Shown here in pieces: positions 18,237 to 32,429 of a stretch of DNA of 64,000 nucleotides. Numbering within the stretch: position 1 is the stretch's first letter; each line of letters begins with the position of its first letter. Under the pieces are notes generated by a model. That model was given only the letters and a program-made list of their open reading frames with translations. It did no database searches and had not been told where the DNA came from. The DNA is from Falsiruegeria mediterranea M17 (GTDB lineage: Bacteria; Pseudomonadota; Alphaproteobacteria; Rhodobacterales; Rhodobacteraceae). The stretch is from contig NZ_ONZG01000018.1 of assembly GCF_900302455.1 (NCBI RefSeq), positions 1 through 64,000 on the forward strand, written 5' to 3'. A program made the translations under genes and the position numbers.

Positions 18237-18392
18237 GACCTTGCGAAAGGTCTTAATCTCCTGCCTGAGACGGGAAAGACCAATGAGATCGAGGGCTGGA
18301 CCTTCGGGCGAATTTTGGCTCAACCCCGTATTGCGGACCTAAACGCCGGGATTTCGGTTCCGGCAAATATGAGCCGGGGTGTCTGACACCCC
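18237..18392 (+). promoter_or_regulatory. L10-leader-like element upstream of rplJ
   Basis: The stretch 18249-18281 pairs GGTCTT with AAGACC around CTCCTGCCTGAGACGG, which resembles the conserved L10(L12)4-binding core of rplJ leaders. GACC at 18237-18240 can compete for the same GGTC, and a perfect GGGGTGT/ACACCCC hairpin (18376-18392) stands just before the SD. This is consistent with translational autoregulation by L10-L7/L12. Confidence 0.6.
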
Positions 18393-18408
18393 AAACTTGG
18401 AGAGAACT

Positions 18409-18927
18409 GTGGATAGAGCCCAGAAAGAGAAAGTGGTCGAGGAACTCGGCCAAATCTTCGAAAGCTCTGGCGTCGTTGTGGTTGCCCACTACGTCGGTCT
18501 GACAGTTGCTGAGATGCAGGACCTTCGCGCACGTGCTCGTGACGCGGGTGGTGCTGTTCGTGTTGCCAAGAACAGGCTCGCCAAAATCGCCCTCGACGGA
18601 AAGCCGTGTGAAAGCATCGCCGACCTGCTGACGGGTATGACCGTTCTGACCTATTCCGAGGATCCTGTGGCTGCGGCCAAGGTTGCCGAGGACTTCGCCA
18701 AGGAGAACAAAAAGTTCGAAATCCTTGGCGGTGCAATGGGCGAGAACGCTCTGGACCGTGCCGGCGTCGAAGCCGTGTCGAAAATGCCTTCGCGCGAAGA
18801 GCTCATCGCTCAGATCGCAAGCTGCATCGGCGCACCCGCTTCGAACATCGCTGGCGCAATTGGCGCACCTGCAAGCAACATCGCAAGCATCCTTTCGACC
18901 ATCGAAGAGAAGGCGGAAGCTGCGTAA
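18409..18927 (+). CDS. rplJ: 50S ribosomal protein L10
   Basis: A 172-residue L10, which anchors the L7/L12 stalk dimers on L11-bound rRNA. It begins (GTG)[16 protein letters not shown] as in relatives. The GTG at 18409 is chosen because GGAG lies about 7 nt upstream, while the frame extension to 18379 runs through a stable hairpin. The C-terminal alanine-rich helix ([18 protein letters not shown]) binds L7/L12. rplL follows 81 bp later. Confidence 0.98.
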   Translation: MDRAQKEKVVEELGQIFESSGVVVVAHYVGLTVAEMQDLRARARDAGGAVRVAKNRLAKIALDGKPCESIADLLTGMTVLTYSEDPVAAAKVAEDFAKENKKFEILGGAMGENALDRAGVEAVSKMPSREELIAQIASCIGAPASNIAGAIGAPASNIASILSTIEEKAEAA

Positions 18928-19008
18928 GCGGTTAGCACTGAATGACTGGCGTCGGGATATCCCTAAGACGTTGGAACACACACACTGTAAACGGAAAGAG
19001 CTGATACA

Positions 19009-19383
19009 ATGGCTGATCTGAAAGCACTCGCAGAAAGCATCGTGGGTCTGACCCTGCTGGAAGCACAAGAACTGAAAACCATCCTCAAAGACGAATATGG
19101 CATCGAGCCCGCAGCAGGCGGCGCAGTTGTCATGGCAGCTGGCGGCGACGCCGGTGGCGCAGCTGAGGAAGAAAAAACCGAATTCGACGTCGTTCTGAAG
19201 AACGCCGGCGCTTCGAAGATCAACGTGATCAAAGAAGTTCGCGCTCTGACAGGCCTGGGCCTGAAAGAAGCCAAAGAACTGGTCGAAGCTGGTGGCAAGA
19301 TCAAAGAAGGCGTCGACAAGGCAGAAGCCGAAGACGTCAAAGGCAAGCTGGAAGCAGCTGGCGCCGAAGTCGAGCTGGCCTAA
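19009..19383 (+). CDS. rplL: 50S ribosomal protein L7/L12
   Basis: A 124-residue stalk protein: an N-terminal dimerisation region (about 1-35), a short alanine/glycine hinge ([13 protein letters not shown], about 45-57) and a C-terminal factor-binding domain containing [23 protein letters not shown]. Normal length. It is separated from rpoB by 250 bp that hold strong hairpins. Confidence 0.99.
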   Translation: MADLKALAESIVGLTLLEAQELKTILKDEYGIEPAAGGAVVMAAGGDAGGAAEEEKTEFDVVLKNAGASKINVIKEVRALTGLGLKEAKELVEAGGKIKEGVDKAEAEDVKGKLEAAGAEVELA

Positions 19384-19422
19384 GCCGCACGACAGATGCG
19401 TCGCTGATGCATCGCAAATTTG

Positions 19423-19498
19423 GCTGGGCCCGGAGAAATCCGGGTCCAGCCGAACCTGTCTTAGAAAGGGCTTTGTCGCCCAAAGCCTTTTCTAAGAC
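19423..19498 (+). promoter_or_regulatory. Two long hairpins in the rplL-rpoB spacer
   Basis: First, GCTGGGCCCGGA/TCCGGGTCCAGC closes a GAAA tetraloop (19423-19450, 12 bp with one G-T). Second, an 18-bp stem (19458-19475 with 19481-19498, one G-T) closes a TCGCC loop. There is no U-tract. The position matches the RNase III site/attenuator that sets rpoBC below rplJL levels in E. coli. Confidence 0.65.
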
Positions 19499-19633
19499 GC
19501 GGTTCATGGATCGGGAGGCTGCCACTCGGGACGGTGGCCATGAATTGATCCGATCGCGTTGTCTCGAATGGCCAAGCTGCCGGGGCCCGGCGGCAGACTT
19601 GACCGGTGAGAACTTGAAAAGGTGACATCTGAC

Positions 19634-23767
<4,134 letters not shown>

Positions 23768-23816
23768 GGGCGGTCACGCCCCAAACTCATCCCATCCCAA
23801 TTTGTAAGGACGCAAA

Positions 23817-26800
23817 ATGAACCAGGAACTGACGAACAACCCGTTCAACCCGCTGACCCCGCCGAAGGTATTTGACGAGATCAAGGTCTCTCTGGCGTCG
23901 CCGGAGCGGATTTTGTCGTGGTCGTATGGCGAGATCAAAAAGCCGGAAACCATCAACTATCGTACGTTCAAGCCCGAGCGTGACGGTCTGTTCTGCGCGC
24001 GTATCTTTGGCCCGATCAAAGATTACGAATGCCTGTGCGGCAAATATAAGCGCATGAAGTATCGCGGCGTTGTCTGCGAGAAATGCGGCGTTGAAGTTAC
24101 CCTCCAGAAAGTGCGCCGCGAGCGTATGGGCCACATCGAGCTGGCCGCGCCCGTTGCACACATCTGGTTCCTGAAATCGCTGCCGTCCCGCATCGGTCTG
24201 ATGCTGGACATGACGCTGCGTGATCTGGAACGTGTTCTGTACTTTGAAAACTACGTCGTCATCGAGCCCGGTCTGACTGACCTGACCTATGGCCAGATGC
24301 TGACCGAAGAAGAGTACATGGATGCGCAGGACGCGTATGGCATGGACGCTTTCACCGCCAACATCGGTGCCGAAGCGATCCGCGAAATGCTGGCTGCCAT
24401 CGACCTGGAAGCCGAAGCCGAACAGCTGCGTGCTGATCTGGCCGAAGCAACTGGTGAGCTGAAGCCCAAGAAAATCATCAAGCGTCTGAAGGTTGTTGAG
24501 AGCTTCCTGGAATCGGGCAACCGTCCCGAATGGATGGTTCTGACCGTGATTCCGGTCATCCCGCCAGAACTGCGCCCGCTGGTGCCGTTGGATGGTGGCC
24601 GTTTCGCGACGTCGGATCTGAACGACCTGTACCGCCGCGTCATCAACCGGAACAACCGTCTGAAGCGTCTGATCGAGCTGCGCGCGCCTGACATCATCGT
24701 CCGAAACGAAAAGCGGATGTTGCAGGAATCTGTTGACGCTCTGTTCGACAACGGCCGTCGTGGCCGCGTGATCACCGGCGCCAACAAGCGTCCGTTGAAA
24801 TCGCTGTCGGACATGCTGAAAGGTAAGCAGGGTCGCTTCCGTCAGAACCTTTTGGGTAAGCGCGTCGACTTCTCGGGCCGTTCGGTCATTGTGACCGGTC
24901 CGGAACTCAAGCTGCACCAGTGTGGTCTGCCCAAGAAGATGGCGTTGGAGTTGTTCAAGCCGTTCATCTACTCGCGGCTTGAGGCCAAAGGTCTGTCTTC
25001 GACCGTGAAACAGGCGAAGAAACTGGTCGAGAAAGAGCGTCCCGAAGTTTGGGATATCCTCGACGAGGTGATCCGCGAACACCCTGTCATGCTGAACCGT
25101 GCGCCGACGCTGCACCGTCTTGGCATTCAGGCGTTCGAGCCGGTTCTGATCGAAGGTAAAGCCATCCAGCTGCACCCGCTGGTCTGTTCGGCCTTTAACG
25201 CCGACTTTGACGGTGACCAGATGGCTGTTCACGTTCCGCTGAGCCTTGAAGCACAGTTGGAAGCCCGTGTTCTGATGATGTCGACAAACAACGTTCTGTC
25301 GCCTGCAAACGGCGCGCCGATCATCGTTCCGTCGCAGGATATGATCTTGGGTCTCTATTATCTGACCCTGGAACGCGAAGGCATGCCGGGCGAAGGCATG
25401 GTGTTCGGTTCGATCGAAGAAGTTCAGCATGCGCTGGACGCCGGAGTTGTGCACTTGCACACCAAGATTACCGCGCGGATCACGCAGTATGACGACGAAG
25501 GCAACGCGGTTCAGTCACGGTTTGAAACCACCCCGGGCCGTGTTCGTCTGGGCGCACTGCTGCCTGCCAACGCAAAAGCACCGTTCGAACTGGTGAACCG
25601 TCTGCTGCGTAAGAAAGAAGTGCAGCAGGTCATCGACACCGTCTATCGTTACTGCGGTCAGAAAGAGTCCGTCATTTTCTGTGATCAGATCATGACCATG
25701 GGCTTCCGCGAAGCGTTCAAGGCCGGTATTTCGTTTGGTAAGGACGACATGCTGATCCCGGACGACAAGTGGGAAATCGTGGACGAGACCCGCGATCAGG
25801 TGAAAGACTTTGAACAGCAGTACATGGACGGCCTGATCACTCAGGGCGAAAAGTACAACAAGGTTGTCGATGCCTGGTCGAAGTGTAACGACCGCGTCAC
25901 CGATGCGATGATGGGTTCGATCTCGGACGTTCAGAAGGCCGAAGATGGCTCGGACAAAGAGCCGAACTCGGTCTACATGATGGCCCACTCGGGTGCGCGT
26001 GGCTCGGTTACTCAGATGAAACAGCTGGGCGGTATGCGCGGCCTGATGGCCAAGCCAAACGGCGACATCATCGAGACACCGATCATCTCGAACTTTAAAG
26101 AAGGTCTGACCGTTCTCGAGTACTTCAACTCGACCCACGGTGCCCGTAAGGGTCTGTCGGATACGGCTTTGAAAACAGCGAACTCGGGTTACCTGACCCG
26201 TCGTCTGGTGGACGTGGCGCAGGACTGCATTGTTCGTATGAACGATTGCGGAACCGAAACCGCAATCACCGCCGAAGCGGCTGTCAACGATGGTGAGGTT
26301 GTTGCCTCGCTGGCCGAGCGTATTCTGGGTCGTGTCGCGGCCGAGGATATCCTCAAACCAGGCACGGATGAGGTTCTGATTGCTGCTGGTCAGCTGATCG
26401 ACGAACGCATGTCGGACACCGTTGATGAGGCTGGTGTTGCATCGGCTCGCATCCGCAGCCCGCTGACCTGCGAGGCCGAAGAGGGCGTCTGCGCCATGTG
26501 CTACGGCCGTGACCTGGCGCGCGGCACCATGGTTAACACTGGCGAGGCTGTGGGTATCATCGCGGCGCAGTCGATTGGTGAACCTGGTACACAGCTGACG
26601 ATGCGGACCTTCCACATCGGCGGTGTTGCTCAGGGTGGTCAGCAGTCGTTCCAGGAAGCTGGTCAGGATGGTGTCATCGTCTTCGAAAACGCTCAGATTC
26701 TGGCAAACTCGGCAGGTGAAAACCTGGTGATGGGTCGGAACATGAAGCTGATCATCAACGACGAACACGGCGAAGAGCGTGCCAGCTTCAAGCTGGGTTA

Positions 26801-28061
26801 CGGTTCTAAGCTGTTCGTCAAAGAAGGTGATAAGATCGCCCGTGGTGACAAGCTGTTCGAATGGGACCCCTATACCCTGCCGATCATTGCCGAGAAGGAC
26901 GGTACTGCAAAGTATGTCGACCTGGTGTCCGGTCTCGCCGTGCGCGACGAGACCGACGATGCCACCGGCATGACCCAGAAGATCGTGATCGACTGGCGTG
27001 CGGCGCCCAAAGGCAACGAGCTCAAGCCCGAGATCATCCTGGTGGGTGAAGATGGCGAGCCTGTCCGCAACGACGCGGGCAACCCGGTTCACTATCCGAT
27101 GTCCGTGGATGCGATCTTGTCGGTTGAAGACGGTGACAAGGTTCAAGCAGGTGACGTTGTTGCGCGTATCCCGCGTGAAGGCGCCAAGACCAAGGACATC
27201 ACCGGTGGTCTGCCGCGTGTTGCCGAACTGTTCGAAGCACGTCGTCCCAAGGACCACGCAATCATCGCCGAGCAAGATGGTTACGTGCGCTTTGGCCGCG
27301 ACTACAAGAACAAGCGTCGCATCACCATCGAGCCGTCGGACGAGAGCATGGAGCCCGTCGAATACATGGTGCCCAAGGGCAAGCACATTCCTGTCCAGGA
27401 AGGTGACTTCATCCAGAAGGGCGACTACATCATGGACGGCAACCCTGCGCCGCATGACATCCTGTCCATCATGGGTGTCGAGGCCTTGGCTGACTACATG
27501 ATTGACGAGGTTCAGGACGTCTATCGCCTGCAGGGTGTGAAGATCAACGACAAGCACATCGAGGTCATCGTGCGCCAGATGCTGCAGAAGTGGGAGATCC
27601 TGGATTCGGGTGACTCCACGCTGCTCAAGGGCGAACACGTGGACAAGCAGGAGTTCGACGCAGCCAACGAGAAGACGTTGGCCCGTGGTGGCCGCCCGGC
27701 TCAGGGTGAACCGATCCTGCTGGGTATCACCAAGGCTTCGTTGCAGACCCGTTCGTTCATCTCGGCCGCGTCGTTCCAGGAAACCACTCGTGTTCTGACC
27801 GAGGCATCTGTCCAAGGTAAGAAAGACAAGCTGGTTGGCCTGAAAGAGAACGTCATCGTGGGTCGTCTGATCCCGGCCGGTACCGGTGGCGCAACTCAGA
27901 GCGTCCGTTCAATCGCAACCGAGCGCGACAACGTCGTGATCGAAGCACGCCGCGAAGAGGCCGAAGCCGCCGCTGCACTGGCTGCCCCGGTCATGGATGG
28001 CGACATCATCGGCGACGATGATTTCGACACGCTGGTCGATACGCCCGAAAGCCGCGATTGA
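23817..28061 (+). CDS. rpoC: DNA-directed RNA polymerase subunit beta prime
   Basis: A 1414-residue beta prime subunit. It has the N-terminal zinc ribbon C-x-C...C-x-x-C (CLCGKYK to CEKCGVE, near residues 70-90) and the catalytic NADFDGDQM with D463, D465 and D467 holding the Mg ions. The second zinc site ([11 protein letters not shown]) lies near residues 885-900. The SD GTAAGGA lies upstream. It ends the rplJL-rpoBC operon at a strong terminator. Confidence 0.99.
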   Translation: MNQELTNNPFNPLTPPKVFDEIKVSLASPERILSWSYGEIKKPETINYRTFKPERDGLFCARIFGPIKDYECLCGKYKRMKYRGVVCEKCGVEVTLQKVRRERMGHIELAAPVAHIWFLKSLPSRIGLMLDMTLRDLERVLYFENYVVIEPGLTDLTYGQMLTEEEYMDAQDAYGMDAFTANIGAEAIREMLAAIDLEAEAEQLRADLAEATGELKPKKIIKRLKVVESFLESGNRPEWMVLTVIPVIPPELRPLVPLDGGRFATSDLNDLYRRVINRNNRLKRLIELRAPDIIVRNEKRMLQESVDALFDNGRRGRVITGANKRPLKSLSDMLKGKQGRFRQNLLGKRVDFSGRSVIVTGPELKLHQCGLPKKMALELFKPFIYSRLEAKGLSSTVKQAKKLVEKERPEVWDILDEVIREHPVMLNRAPTLHRLGIQAFEPVLIEGKAIQLHPLVCSAFNADFDGDQMAVHVPLSLEAQLEARVLMMSTNNVLSPANGAPIIVPSQDMILGLYYLTLEREGMPGEGMVFGSIEEVQHALDAGVVHLHTKITARITQYDDEGNAVQSRFETTPGRVRLGALLPANAKAPFELVNRLLRKKEVQQVIDTVYRYCGQKESVIFCDQIMTMGFREAFKAGISFGKDDMLIPDDKWEIVDETRDQVKDFEQQYMDGLITQGEKYNKVVDAWSKCNDRVTDAMMGSISDVQKAEDGSDKEPNSVYMMAHSGARGSVTQMKQLGGMRGLMAKPNGDIIETPIISNFKEGLTVLEYFNSTHGARKGLSDTALKTANSGYLTRRLVDVAQDCIVRMNDCGTETAITAEAAVNDGEVVASLAERILGRVAAEDILKPGTDEVLIAAGQLIDERMSDTVDEAGVASARIRSPLTCEAEEGVCAMCYGRDLARGTMVNTGEAVGIIAAQSIGEPGTQLTMRTFHIGGVAQGGQQSFQEAGQDGVIVFENAQILANSAGENLVMGRNMKLIINDEHGEERASFKLGYGSKLFVKEGDKIARGDKLFEWDPYTLPIIAEKDGTAKYVDLVSGLAVRDETDDATGMTQKIVIDWRAAPKGNELKPEIILVGEDGEPVRNDAGNPVHYPMSVDAILSVEDGDKVQAGDVVARIPREGAKTKDITGGLPRVAELFEARRPKDHAIIAEQDGYVRFGRDYKNKRRITIEPSDESMEPVEYMVPKGKHIPVQEGDFIQKGDYIMDGNPAPHDILSIMGVEALADYMIDEVQDVYRLQGVKINDKHIEVIVRQMLQKWEILDSGDSTLLKGEHVDKQEFDAANEKTLARGGRPAQGEPILLGITKASLQTRSFISAASFQETTRVLTEASVQGKKDKLVGLKENVIVGRLIPAGTGGATQSVRSIATERDNVVIEARREEAEAAAALAAPVMDGDIIGDDDFDTLVDTPESRD

Positions 28062-28080
28062 TCTAATCAATAGCTAACAA

Positions 28081-28120
28081 AAAAACCCCCGCACTCATGG
28101 TGCGGGGGTTTTTCTTTTTT
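28081..28120 (+). terminator. rpoC: Rho-independent terminator of rpoBC
   Basis: CCCCCGCAC/GTGCGGGGG (28086-28094 with 28100-28108), flanked by A5 and followed by T5CT6: a textbook terminator 20 bp past rpoC. Confidence 0.95.
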
Positions 28121-28180
28121 ATGGCCCTCTGGTACAGGGGCCGCAGTTCTGATCACCACTCACCACAGACGGACACCGCC

Positions 28181-28621
28181 ATGACACGCATCGTTCTATC
28201 CAGCGATCACGCCGCCATCGACCTGCGTCAGACCCTTGCCAAACACATCGAGGCCAAAGGGCATGAGGTTGCCGATATCGGCCCGACCACCACAGAGAGC
28301 ACCCATTACCCGAAACATGGCGAAGCCGCCGCGCGTCAGGTGGCATCGGGTGAAGCGGACCTCGGCATTATCCTGTGTGGTACTGGCCAAGGCATCATGT
28401 TGGCCGCCAACAAAGTCAAAGGCATCCGTTGCGGTGTGTGTGCCGATCCCTTCTCGGCCCGAATGACCCGCGAGCACAACAACGCCAACATGCTGTCCAT
28501 CGGCGCCCGCGTTGTTGGTGAATCGCTTGCGATCGAGATTGTCGATGCCTTTCTGGACGCAGAGTTCGAGGGTGGCCGACACGCGACAAGGGTCGACATG
28601 ATTACTGCCATCGAAGGTTGA
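28181..28621 (+). CDS. rpiB: Ribose 5-phosphate isomerase B
   Basis: A 146-residue RpiB/LacAB-family sugar-phosphate isomerase interconverting ribose 5-phosphate and ribulose 5-phosphate. It begins MTRIVLSSDHAAIDL, carries the catalytic-loop cysteine in GIILCGTGQGI (about residue 68) and has the conserved REHNNANMLSIGAR segment. Start ATG 28181; the longer frame overlaps the rpoC terminator. It is monocistronic, with its own terminator at 28648. Confidence 0.95.
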   Translation: MTRIVLSSDHAAIDLRQTLAKHIEAKGHEVADIGPTTTESTHYPKHGEAAARQVASGEADLGIILCGTGQGIMLAANKVKGIRCGVCADPFSARMTREHNNANMLSIGARVVGESLAIEIVDAFLDAEFEGGRHATRVDMITAIEG

Positions 28622-28647
28622 TCCCCAATAGGCACATGAAGATTGAC

Positions 28648-28679
28648 ACGGGCAGGCCGACGGGGCTGCCCGTTTTTTC
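28648..28679 (+). terminator. rpiB: Rho-independent terminator of rpiB
   Basis: ACGGGCAG/CTGCCCGT (28648-28655 with 28666-28673) followed by TTTTTC. Confidence 0.85.
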
Positions 28680-28745
28680 GTTTCGAGGCTTCCATTTTTG
28701 ATGCGCCCAGTGTCAGGTGGGTGAAATACGCTATGGGATCGAGGT

Positions 28746-29549
28746 ATGCGGAAACTCAATACAATAGGACTGCTGCGGTTTTCAGTACTGACACCGACGT
28801 ATTATTCGGAACGATTTAAGACACTAGAGGAAACGGCGGCACACATTTTTTCGCCCGAGCGGATGGAGTTGCGGTTTCACTTGTTCGAAAATCTGTGTCT
28901 GCCTTCATTGGTTCGCCAGACTGATCCTGAATTCGAAATGATTGTCCTGACGGCTGAATCCATGCCGGATCAGTATCTGGAACGCCTTCTGGACCTGCTG
29001 GAACCACTGCCCAACATTCATTGCCGCCCCGTTGGAACCGACAACCACTACAAGCTTTTGCAGGCTGGCTACAACTCTGTCCCAAAAGAGGATTACACTC
29101 ACCGTGTTCTGTTTCGTTTGGACGATGATGATGCCGTGGACATCAACTTTGTCAAACGGACCAAGAGACTGGCCAATGGAATGCTCAAGCTGCAAACCAC
29201 GCGCAATCCGTTTGTGATCGCTTACAACCGTGGTTTTTACGTCCGAACAACCGACGGAGAACCTGAGATATTTGACGCCTGCGAACGTGCGCCCTTGTCG
29301 ACAGGAACGACCCTGGTGGCGCCGGTTCATCACGGAGCAAACCCATACCGTTTCAATCACCGTCATTTCCCGCAGTATTTCAACACATACTCAGATATCT
29401 CGGTACCGTCGTTCATACGGACAATTCACGGTGACAACAAATCCAGCCCGGCGCAAATGGGTCTGACACACAAGATGGATGCCGAAGATATCGCCACAGA
29501 CTTGATGAAACATTTCCAAGTTTCTCTTGATGATCTGAGAAAGCTCTGA
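28746..29549 (+). CDS. Putative rhamnosyl transferase family protein (copy 1)
   Basis: A 267-residue protein of the Rhamno_transf type. It has an RFSV start, the ERMELRFHLFENLCLPSL segment and a GT-A-like acidic cluster D126-D-D-D129 (FRLDDDDAVDINFV) expected to bind the nucleotide-sugar metal. The activity has not been demonstrated for such bacterial proteins generally, and the name is a family label. It is followed 2 bp later by a DMT transporter. A related gene lies just beyond on the opposite strand. Confidence 0.78.
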   Translation: MRKLNTIGLLRFSVLTPTYYSERFKTLEETAAHIFSPERMELRFHLFENLCLPSLVRQTDPEFEMIVLTAESMPDQYLERLLDLLEPLPNIHCRPVGTDNHYKLLQAGYNSVPKEDYTHRVLFRLDDDDAVDINFVKRTKRLANGMLKLQTTRNPFVIAYNRGFYVRTTDGEPEIFDACERAPLSTGTTLVAPVHHGANPYRFNHRHFPQYFNTYSDISVPSFIRTIHGDNKSSPAQMGLTHKMDAEDIATDLMKHFQVSLDDLRKL

Positions 29550-29551
29550 CC

Positions 29552-30418
29552 ATGGCGCCCAATATTCGTGGTGCGCTCATCATGATGGGCAGCATGGCTG
29601 CCTTTACCTTCAACGACGCCATCATGAAGCAGCTCGGTGCCTCTGTGCCGTTGTTCCAACTGATCACCATGCGCGGCGTCTTGACTTGCGCCTTGCTCTA
29701 CGTGTTGGCGCGCTACCTTGGGAAAGTCGACCTGAGAATCCCGAAGGGAGACCGTTTTCTGGTGGTTGTCCGCTGCGTAGCCGAGGTGGCGACGACCTAC
29801 TTTTTCCTGAATGCGTTGATGAACATCCCGCTGGCAAACGTGACGGCCGTGCTGCAGGCGCTGCCGCTTACAGTGACCCTTGGGGCGGCGCTGTTTTTTG
29901 GCGAGCGTGTTGGCTGGAGGCGGTTTCTGGCCATCGGCATTGGCTTTTGTGGAATGCTGCTCATTGTTCGGCCCGGGCCGGACGGGTTCAACATCTATTC
30001 GCTCTATGCCTTGGCGGCGATGCTTTTGGTCACACTTCGCGATCTGGTGACACGCAAGATGTCAGCCGAGGTCCCATCCATGACTGTAACCCTTGCAACG
30101 GCCGTGTCGGTTACTGTGGTTGCCGCCGTCGTCTCAACGACTGAAACCTGGGTTCCAGTATCGCTGTCGTTGATGGCGCTGGTCGTCACTGCTGCCGTGT
30201 TTGTCCTGCTGGGGTACATGTGCAGCGTGATGGTCATGCGGGTTGGGGACGTGTCGTTTGTTGCGCCGTTCCGCTACACCAGTCTGATTTGGGCGCTTCT
30301 GCTTGGCTTTGTTTTGTTCGGGGATTGGCCGGATCCCGTGACCCTGTTGGGCGCAGGCATCGTAGTCGCAACCGGTCTGTTCACGCTGTTCCGAGAGCGA
30401 GCCCTGTTACGACGATGA
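29552..30418 (+). CDS. DMT-superfamily transporter (EamA type)
   Basis: A 288-residue integral membrane protein with about ten hydrophobic helices arranged as two EamA repeats (about 5-135 and 145-280), ending in a basic tail. The family exports small metabolites, and the substrate is not predictable. It starts 2 bp after the rhamnosyl-transferase-like gene, so they are probably co-transcribed. Its last 12 bp overlap the end of the convergent gene at 30407. Confidence 0.9.
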   Translation: MAPNIRGALIMMGSMAAFTFNDAIMKQLGASVPLFQLITMRGVLTCALLYVLARYLGKVDLRIPKGDRFLVVVRCVAEVATTYFFLNALMNIPLANVTAVLQALPLTVTLGAALFFGERVGWRRFLAIGIGFCGMLLIVRPGPDGFNIYSLYALAAMLLVTLRDLVTRKMSAEVPSMTVTLATAVSVTVVAAVVSTTETWVPVSLSLMALVVTAAVFVLLGYMCSVMVMRVGDVSFVAPFRYTSLIWALLLGFVLFGDWPDPVTLLGAGIVVATGLFTLFRERALLRR

Positions 30419-31216
30419 ATACAGATCGCGGACAAGGTCGGCGTCGATATTGAACACCTCGCGAAAGTGTTCTTCGCCCAAGGCGTCCAGAGGATCGAGT
30501 TCTATCTTCTTGATTCCCGGCCTCTGCCGAGAATCGTTATAGTCATTGTGCCCCCGCACCAACATGTCCTCTCCGGTGAAGGTAACGGTCGGCATCTTCT
30601 GGGCCACCTTCACGTGCGAAAAGTTCATCACGCTCAGCCGGTTGCTGGGCTTGAACATCAGCGCAAGCGCGGCCGTTGTATATGGGCCATTTGTGGCCGT
30701 CGCGGAAATCCCGTGCGGGCCAGCCTGGGCCAGAAAGCCCTGGTTGAAGTCGATGGCGATCTCGCGGTTCTTGCGCGACAGTTTGCGGACGTCCTGGGCG
30801 GCTTCACGCAGGCTTGCCACATAGCGGCGCGCAACTGCATCATCGTCATCCATTCGAAATTGCAAACAAGGCTCGTTGTCAAAATGGCGAACCGAGTTGA
30901 TGGCATCCTGCATCACTTTGCGGTGCCGACCCGGAGGATGGGCCTGGATCACGGCCTGAGGCATGCCTTCCAGCAAGGCTTCGAGCCTTTGGCGGTAAAT
31001 GTCCGGCATGCTGTCGCCGATCACGACAAGAAAGGTAAAGTCATCGTCAGTCTGGGTGCGAAGAGGCGGAAGTGTGAAGGCTTCGAACGTGCGAAACCGT
31101 TCCTCCATCCGTTCAGTGGCATAGAGATAGGCGATTCTGTCGTCCAGGGTTTCGTGTTCAACCTGAAAGCCACCTTGACCCGGATAAGAAAAGCGGCAAA
31201 TACCGATGACCTGCAA
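30407..31216 (-). CDS. Putative rhamnosyl transferase family protein (copy 2)
   Basis: A 269-residue paralogue-like relative of the gene at 28746: the same order of motifs (CRFS start, ATERMEERFRTFEAFTLPPL, GDSMPDIYRQRL, acidic cluster D123-D-D-D126). It starts with TTG (31214-31216); an AGGAG about 7 nt upstream on the reverse strand supports that start. It is convergent with and overlaps the EamA gene by 12 bp. The donor and acceptor are unknown. Confidence 0.78.
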   Translation of the reverse strand: MQVIGICRFSYPGQGGFQVEHETLDDRIAYLYATERMEERFRTFEAFTLPPLRTQTDDDFTFLVVIGDSMPDIYRQRLEALLEGMPQAVIQAHPPGRHRKVMQDAINSVRHFDNEPCLQFRMDDDDAVARRYVASLREAAQDVRKLSRKNREIAIDFNQGFLAQAGPHGISATATNGPYTTAALALMFKPSNRLSVMNFSHVKVAQKMPTVTFTGEDMLVRGHNDYNDSRQRPGIKKIELDPLDALGEEHFREVFNIDADLVRDLYSSS

Positions 31217-31550
31217 TTTTTGGCTCCTGCCTTGCCTTGAATGCCCGTCGCACTGTTGCAGCGCATCCGTCTCGTGGCAAGCACCGGCCTTGCTGTTGAC
31301 ACCAAGGCCGACTTCCCATATACGCGCGCTATCTCGGCATAGGGGGTCGCCCCGCCGCCGACTTCAGAGATGGAGTGGTCAAGGCCCGAACTCTTTTATC
31401 GTTCGCGCCCTCTGAGAACCAACCGCGACGTTCACCTCGGAATGGGAACGTTCGCGGATTTTGCGCTTGTGGACGCACGAACGCAGTAAGTTTAGCCGCA
31501 CGCAGCGCGCGTGCATGTCATGTGTGTTGCAAAACGGGGAAGAAACCGGA
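31217..31550. other. Intergenic region upstream of rpsL
   Basis: This 334-base gap holds a good promoter at 31296-31324 and thus a leader of about 220 nt for the rpsL operon. Several GC-rich inverted repeats are possible, but none stands out. No credible gene was seen. Confidence 0.6.
31296..31324 (+). promoter_or_regulatory. Putative promoter of rpsL-rpsG-fusA-tuf
   Basis: TTGACA (perfect -35), a 17-nt spacer and TATACG. It is the best sigma70-type match in the ribosomal region. Confidence 0.7.
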
Positions 31551-31922
31551 ATGCCAACTATTCAACAGCTGATCCGCAAGCCGCGTCAGCCTAAAGTAAA
31601 ACGCTCGAAGTCCATGCACTTGGAGCAGTGCCCGCAGAAACGCGGCGTCTGCACCCGCGTGTACACCACTACGCCGAAAAAGCCGAACTCGGCTATGCGT
31701 AAGGTTGCCAAAGTGCGCCTGACCAACGGATTCGAGGTCATCTCGTACATCCCCGGTGAAAGCCACAACCTTCAGGAGCACTCGGTGGTTCTGATCCGTG
31801 GCGGTCGTGTAAAAGACCTTCCCGGTGTGCGTTACCACATCCTTCGCGGTGTTCTGGATACCCAGGGCGTCAAAGACCGTAAGCAACGTCGTTCGAAGTA
31901 CGGCGCGAAGCGTCCTAAGTAA
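31551..31922 (+). CDS. rpsL: 30S ribosomal protein S12
   Basis: A 123-residue S12. It starts [12 protein letters not shown] and contains [18 protein letters not shown], with the lysine used in streptomycin binding near residue 43, and [13 protein letters not shown] near 91-103. These wild-type residues predict streptomycin sensitivity at this target. Start ATG 31551, with a purine-rich GGGGAAGAAA upstream. First gene of the str operon. Confidence 0.99.
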   Translation: MPTIQQLIRKPRQPKVKRSKSMHLEQCPQKRGVCTRVYTTTPKKPNSAMRKVAKVRLTNGFEVISYIPGESHNLQEHSVVLIRGGRVKDLPGVRYHILRGVLDTQGVKDRKQRRSKYGAKRPK

Positions 31923-32408
<486 letters not shown>

Positions 32409-32429
32409 TTCCCAGAGGACATTAGACCA

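Noticed and set aside
25515-27815. Long reverse-strand frame antisense to rpoC
   Set aside because: Shadow of rpoC; its composition matches the complement of the real gene, not an independent protein.
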